A DNA stretch of 10,032 nucleotides from Methanobacteriota archaeon (GTDB lineage Archaea > Thermoplasmatota > Poseidoniia > Poseidoniales > Poseidoniaceae), in assembly GCA_018645535.1 (NCBI GenBank), contig JABGWN010000244.1:1-10032 (forward strand). Reading direction: 5' to 3'. The first letter of the stretch is position 1. The number at the start of each line of letters is the position of its first letter. Positions 7,801 to 10,032 of the stretch are shown here, one piece after another. Made by a program: the position numbers and the translations under genes. The notes beneath the pieces were generated by a model. It saw nothing but the letters and a program-made list of their open reading frames with translations. It was not told where the DNA came from and made no database searches.

Positions 7801-8723
7801 TTGAACGACGGTTGGAAGAGTTCGGAATGGTCAACATGCGTGCAATCGAGCAGTATGATGCTGTGGAAGAACGGCTGAATGCTATGGAAGGCGACTTCAA
7901 GAAACTTAGAGATCGTAAGAGACAGTTGATTGAAGTTGCAGAACGATTGGAAGAACAGCGTAAGATTCGATTGATTGCAGTATTGGAAAAGGTCAATGAG
8001 AATTTCAAGAAGGTATACAAAGCTGTCAGTAATGGTGGTCGTGGAGAATTATATCTTGAGAATAAGGATGAACCATTCAAGGGCGGCCTTGAATTATGGG
8101 CTCAGCCGAAAGGAAAGTCATCAAATGTTACTCGGCATCAGTTATCCGGAGGAGAACAATCAGTTGCTGCATTGGCACTTATTTTCGCAATTCAGGATTA
8201 TGATCCGAGTCCGTTCTATTACTTCGATGAAGTCGATCAGAATCTTGACAGCGTTAATGCTGAATGTATTGCTAAGATGTGCCGTGAACGCAGTAAGCGT
8301 GCACAATTCATCATGGTTACACTGAGGAAGGTCTCATTACAACTCGCCGATCACCACATTGGAATTACCCATGGAGGAGATGGATGCAGCCGTAGAATTG
8401 TGGATTTCGACCAGGAACAAGCAATTGCTCTTGGAGAACAAGCTCTCAAGGAAGCAGAAACAGCTGCTGCAACCAATCAGAAGCGGGCAGAAGAAGAGCA
8501 AAAAGGGCTTGCAGAAATGCCAACTGTTCCAGAGGCACTTCCAGTTCCACAAAGTCTTGGAGGCTTGTTAAAGCACATGGTTGAAGATGAGAGCATTGCT
8601 TCTTTGACCGAACGTACAATTGAAACGAATGAGGATATTGAGGAGCGAGCAAAGCTTGTCGAATCAATTGCATCAATGGATGAAGAAGAACAAACTGAAC
8701 CTTCTATAGAAAAGGTTGAATGA
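4854..8723 (+). CDS. smc: Chromosome segregation ATPase SMC (condensin core)
   Basis: SMC dimerises through its hinge and, with ScpA and ScpB, forms an ATP-driven ring that compacts and segregates the chromosome. Seen in order: FKSF strand; Walker A GPNGSGKS (31-38); Q-loop Gln152 in NIVLQGDV; coiled coil about 170-510; hinge about 520-685, starting near GVIGTIAELCGPI and ending with the glycine-rich GGAMVGGSRA; return coiled coil about 690-1070; signature motif LSGGEQ (1097-1102); Walker B PFYYFDEVD with Asp1125, catalytic Glu1126 and Asp1128; D-loop NLDS. All ATPase residues are intact. The hinge glycines and the full-length arms separate it from Rad50 and RecN. At 1289 residues it is longer than the usual ~1,170-1,200: the head ends near residue 1188 and about 100 residues follow, first an Ala/Glu/Lys-rich helix, then a proline-rich hinge (MPTVPEALPVPQ), then an acidic helical end. 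It heads an operon with scpA and scpB and probably has its own promoter. Confidence 0.96.
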   Translation: MFLKALEMENFKSFRGEVVIPLDRGFSAITGPNGSGKSNCGDGIQFVLGPKSTRTIRAQNTKQLMFNGAEGYKPARNCTVTLVFGNPVLSSGRRRLPIENDEVRMTRSIRLTASDNVVSSYLLDGEESSQKSFHRLLNAANARPDGYNIVLQGDVTGLARMTPIERRRVLDGVAGVTSYDDEIRKAKKQQENVDSYLERIGMLQEEQQVRLKELSEERKIAVKAQSITDELTLSRSQRFQAMYASLQFELQHQIQEQLRYVEEASALEEEVKQGSKTLVKLDDRIGEIQKQIDDLLGGDGNALSQAIHSLRVQVDRDKDRIEDAKQADIDDNEELEISLERYNEAANALELLLTEVETSKTQLEECERMLAEAQSEEDQVRSLLEGSGKTNAELNRALGDAIGALEEAKKDVASAQSEVDRTAAKVELIASSIGKEEEKFEESRLELEEKEAEFKAISGSGKKVDRSSLTQGIIDSENAESRLLEENAAIERRMTETERQLRSARAELESKSNSKGMAGGAAAVLGARDRGELRGVIGTIAELCGPINSEHETALATAFGGAMTSVVVDSDQVAAESIRWLAQRKAGRATFLPLNKLTANRAGGKAMMVARKPGVIGFAYELLEYDPRIDAAIKFALRNTLIVDSMEIARQNMGGVRLVTMRGDITEAGGAMVGGSRARMSVGFGGGIAGAKEVERLSSEIERLRLMSDTVSAALLDVRAEQKSLRNQINELANEEGTLKRETLRAELSTFRKTHATLIGEVRQLKDQLETLEALGGVQLEALDTAECSVADAEIVRKNAHNALEDASPQHLKDRLHESTVKRTKAEGIRSNAEVTLKGASERRELLTNSATTENKRISQLKEGLSTRAESVVGLKESIRTNGEVLAEKEAERAQYLEENKGLEDERLELVEERVGLNSSLTQKANQARSHRNLSSEFERTIQQKQQELHGVEMDMGATGIEPAEEGTVLDSVADIDRRIRRLERRLEEFGMVNMRAIEQYDAVEERLNAMEGDFKKLRDRKRQLIEVAERLEEQRKIRLIAVLEKVNENFKKVYKAVSNGGRGELYLENKDEPFKGGLELWAQPKGKSSNVTRHQLSGGEQSVAALALIFAIQDYDPSPFYYFDEVDQNLDSVNAECIAKMCRERSKRAQFIMVTLRKVSLQLADHHIGITHGGDGCSRRIVDFDQEQAIALGEQALKEAETAAATNQKRAEEEQKGLAEMPTVPEALPVPQSLGGLLKHMVEDESIASLTERTIETNEDIEERAKLVESIASMDEEEQTEPSIEKVE

Positions 8724-8729
8724 GGCGAT
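8722..8729 (+). promoter_or_regulatory. Shine-Dalgarno sequence of scpA overlapping the smc stop
   Basis: GAGGCGAT is one base off the archaeal GAGGTGAT consensus and shares its first two bases with the smc TGA (8721-8723). It lies 4 nt before a GTG at 8734, which I take as the scpA start. The in-frame TTG codons at 8716 and 8731 are upstream of, or too close to, this site. Confidence 0.65.
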
Positions 8730-8733
8730 TTTG

Positions 8734-9909
8734 GTGAGTCAACAAGGTCTGGATCAGTGGTTCCTTCGTCAGGATGTCATCGATCAATTACTCCAAAGTG
8801 GAGATGATGACCTTGAAGGAATCAACGCTTATGCCGACCGAATCATGATGATTGCTCAGACTGAAGAGGCTGAACATCAAACACTTGATGACCCATTTGA
8901 TAGGAGCGTTGCTCTGGTCATGTCGTTGGTTGGTAGCGAAGGACTCGATGCTTGGAATATTGATTTGACCAGTTTTCTGAAACAATTTACAAAGCGGGTT
9001 AAATCTCAAGCGAGTAATTTGGATTTACCTGCCTGTGGCCGACTTATTCGCATGGCTTGGGAAGTGCTTCATCATCAAGCTGCTCTTCTCTTTGATCGTG
9101 TGCAGTATCAAGATCAAGGAGATGAATGGGATGCAGGCTTTGATTTCGGTTGGGAGGCTGAATATGATGATCACGAGTTCCACTTCACAAACACTGTTCT
9201 CCAAGGAGATGCCGACGATGTTCTTGCAGGGCTTTTCGATGAGCGAGTACGTCGTGATGAAGGCCGTCCAGTCACATTAGGTGAACTTCTTTCGGCACTA
9301 AAGGATGCAGCCGATGATGCTGACGCAATTAAGCAACGTGAGGAGAATAGAGTTGCTCATGCAGTCGAATTAGAAGACATGCTCTCCAACGTTGGGGGAC
9401 GGATGCACAATGAAGATCTAGATGGTGATATCGAACGGTGTTGGACAGCACTTCGTCAAACAACCCAATCAATGGATTCACACAATGTTCCCCTAACAGA
9501 AGTGATGAATGCTCTAAGACCAATCTTAGAATTAATATTCGGAGTTATTCCTGAAGGTTATGAGAAGGATGCAAAGGTAAGTTCCTTCATTGCAGGATTG
9601 TTCCTTACTCACAAAGGAATCGCATCAATTACGCAAGGGAATGGGATTACTGACCTCATTATGATCGAAGACCTCTGGCCACAATTAGCCACTTTTGCCG
9701 AAGTCATCGAAGCCAGTCAAGAAGAGGATGAAGTTTCACTAACAAACCGTGAAGATTCCAAAACGGGTTCAATGCTTCATGCAGAGAGATTGCAATTGAG
9801 GGCAGAGAAAGCTCGTGAGGCAGAAGAAAAACTACGTCTGAAGAAGGAAAAGGAACTTCTCTCTGAAGAAAATAAGATTAACGAAAATCTTGACTGGCTT
9901 GTTGAATGA
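8734..9909 (+). CDS. scpA: Kleisin subunit ScpA of the SMC complex, with extended termini
   Basis: ScpA bridges the two SMC heads and binds ScpB, closing the condensin ring. Counted from the GTG start (391 residues), the kleisin features are: DPFDRSVALVMSLVGSEGLDAWNID (53-77), matching the N-terminal helix region that contacts the SMC neck; LDLPACGRLIRMAWEVLHHQAALLF (96-120), the next conserved helix; RRDEGRPVTLGELLSAL (173-189), the typical mid-region motif; and KVSSFIAGLFLTHKGIASITQ (281-301), the C-terminal winged helix that binds the other SMC head. Usual ScpA is about 250 residues and starts almost directly with the first motif. Here about 50 residues precede it, an acidic-aromatic stretch occupies about 127-152, and about 70 residues follow the winged helix, mostly charged helix (Ala/Glu/Lys/Leu, 348-382). 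A TTG at 8716, overlapping the smc stop, would add six residues but lacks a ribosome site. It lies 10 nt after smc and 9 nt before scpB. Confidence 0.88.
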   Translation: MSQQGLDQWFLRQDVIDQLLQSGDDDLEGINAYADRIMMIAQTEEAEHQTLDDPFDRSVALVMSLVGSEGLDAWNIDLTSFLKQFTKRVKSQASNLDLPACGRLIRMAWEVLHHQAALLFDRVQYQDQGDEWDAGFDFGWEAEYDDHEFHFTNTVLQGDADDVLAGLFDERVRRDEGRPVTLGELLSALKDAADDADAIKQREENRVAHAVELEDMLSNVGGRMHNEDLDGDIERCWTALRQTTQSMDSHNVPLTEVMNALRPILELIFGVIPEGYEKDAKVSSFIAGLFLTHKGIASITQGNGITDLIMIEDLWPQLATFAEVIEASQEEDEVSLTNREDSKTGSMLHAERLQLRAEKAREAEEKLRLKKEKELLSEENKINENLDWLVE

Positions 9910-9915
9910 GGTGAT
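9908..9915 (+). promoter_or_regulatory. Shine-Dalgarno sequence of scpB overlapping the scpA stop
   Basis: GAGGTGAT is a perfect match to the archaeal anti-16S consensus. It begins within the scpA TGA (9907-9909) and lies 3 nt before the scpB ATG at 9919. Confidence 0.8.
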
Positions 9916-9918
9916 AAT

Positions 9919-10032
9919 ATGACAGAATTAGCATTAGAAACCCTCCTAGAAGCCACATTGTTCGGCTCTGGCAAATCGATGTCAATTTCAGAACTCGCAG
10001 GATCTCTGGGATACGAGGAAGAAGAGATTACA
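9919..10032 (+). CDS. scpB: Segregation and condensation protein ScpB (5' part only)
   Basis: ScpB is the winged-helix dimer that binds the middle of the ScpA kleisin and tunes the SMC ATPase. Only the first 38 codons are inside the window, and the frame is still open at the edge. They read MTELALETLLEATLFGSGKS followed by MSISELAGSLGYEEEEIT, which fits the family's first winged helix: an ALLFASGEP-like helix end, then a (S/T)xxELAxxLG helix, then an acidic turn. The identification is strengthened by the position directly after smc-scpA and by an optimal ribosome site that overlaps the scpA stop. The GSGKS here is part of the helix-turn and is not a P-loop, since no Rossmann strand precedes it. 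Confidence 0.85.
   Translation, partial: MTELALETLLEATLFGSGKSMSISELAGSLGYEEEEIT

Noticed and set aside
9964..9978. GSGKS in the ScpB start as a nucleotide-binding P-loop
   Set aside because: It lies in the first winged-helix motif of ScpB and lacks the preceding beta strand of a Walker A motif.

Overview
The window looks archaeal, most likely a mesophilic marine euryarchaeote of the Poseidoniales (Marine Group II) type. That assignment is an inference from five things: archaeal-style SMC ATPase motifs, a linked smc-scpA-scpB operon, a strong GAGGTGAT Shine-Dalgarno sequence, a TTTAAAT box upstream of smc, and an acidic proteome with a large secreted protein of unknown family. No rRNA, tRNA, mobile element, CRISPR array or prophage signal is visible. 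The DNA is densely coding, with only two gaps of about 85 and 125 bases.

Layout: (1) 1-1371 (+) is the 3' part of a gene for a membrane-anchored or secreted, cysteine-containing, sequon-rich protein of unknown function. It is followed after 1 nt by (2) 1373-2299 (+), panE, ketopantoate reductase for coenzyme A synthesis. (3) 2280-3884 (-) is nadB, L-aspartate oxidase for de novo NAD synthesis. It converges on panE with a 20-bp tail-to-tail overlap. (4) 3885-3969 is a short divergent gap carrying a duplicated ribosome-binding-site-plus-ATG motif in front of nadB. (5) 3970-4728 (+) encodes a four-helix membrane protein with a CxxC...CxxC knuckle at its C-terminus, family not recognised. (6) 4729-4853 holds the likely promoter of the condensin operon, with a perfect inverted repeat just downstream of the TATA-like box. 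(7) 4854-10032 (+) is smc-scpA-scpB, with scpB cut by the right edge.

The three operon genes encode the SMC-ScpAB (prokaryotic condensin) complex. SMC is the hinge-dimerised coiled-coil ATPase, ScpA the kleisin that bridges the heads, and ScpB the winged-helix partner of the kleisin. At each junction the upstream gene's TGA stop lies within or against the next gene's Shine-Dalgarno sequence (TGAGGCGAT, TGAGGTGAT), which suggests tightly coupled translation. The main oddities are the terminal extensions: SMC carries about 100 extra residues after its ATPase head. ScpA is about 391 residues instead of roughly 250, with an N-terminal extension, an acidic-aromatic insert and a charged helical tail. 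The left half of the window encodes ordinary cofactor metabolism.
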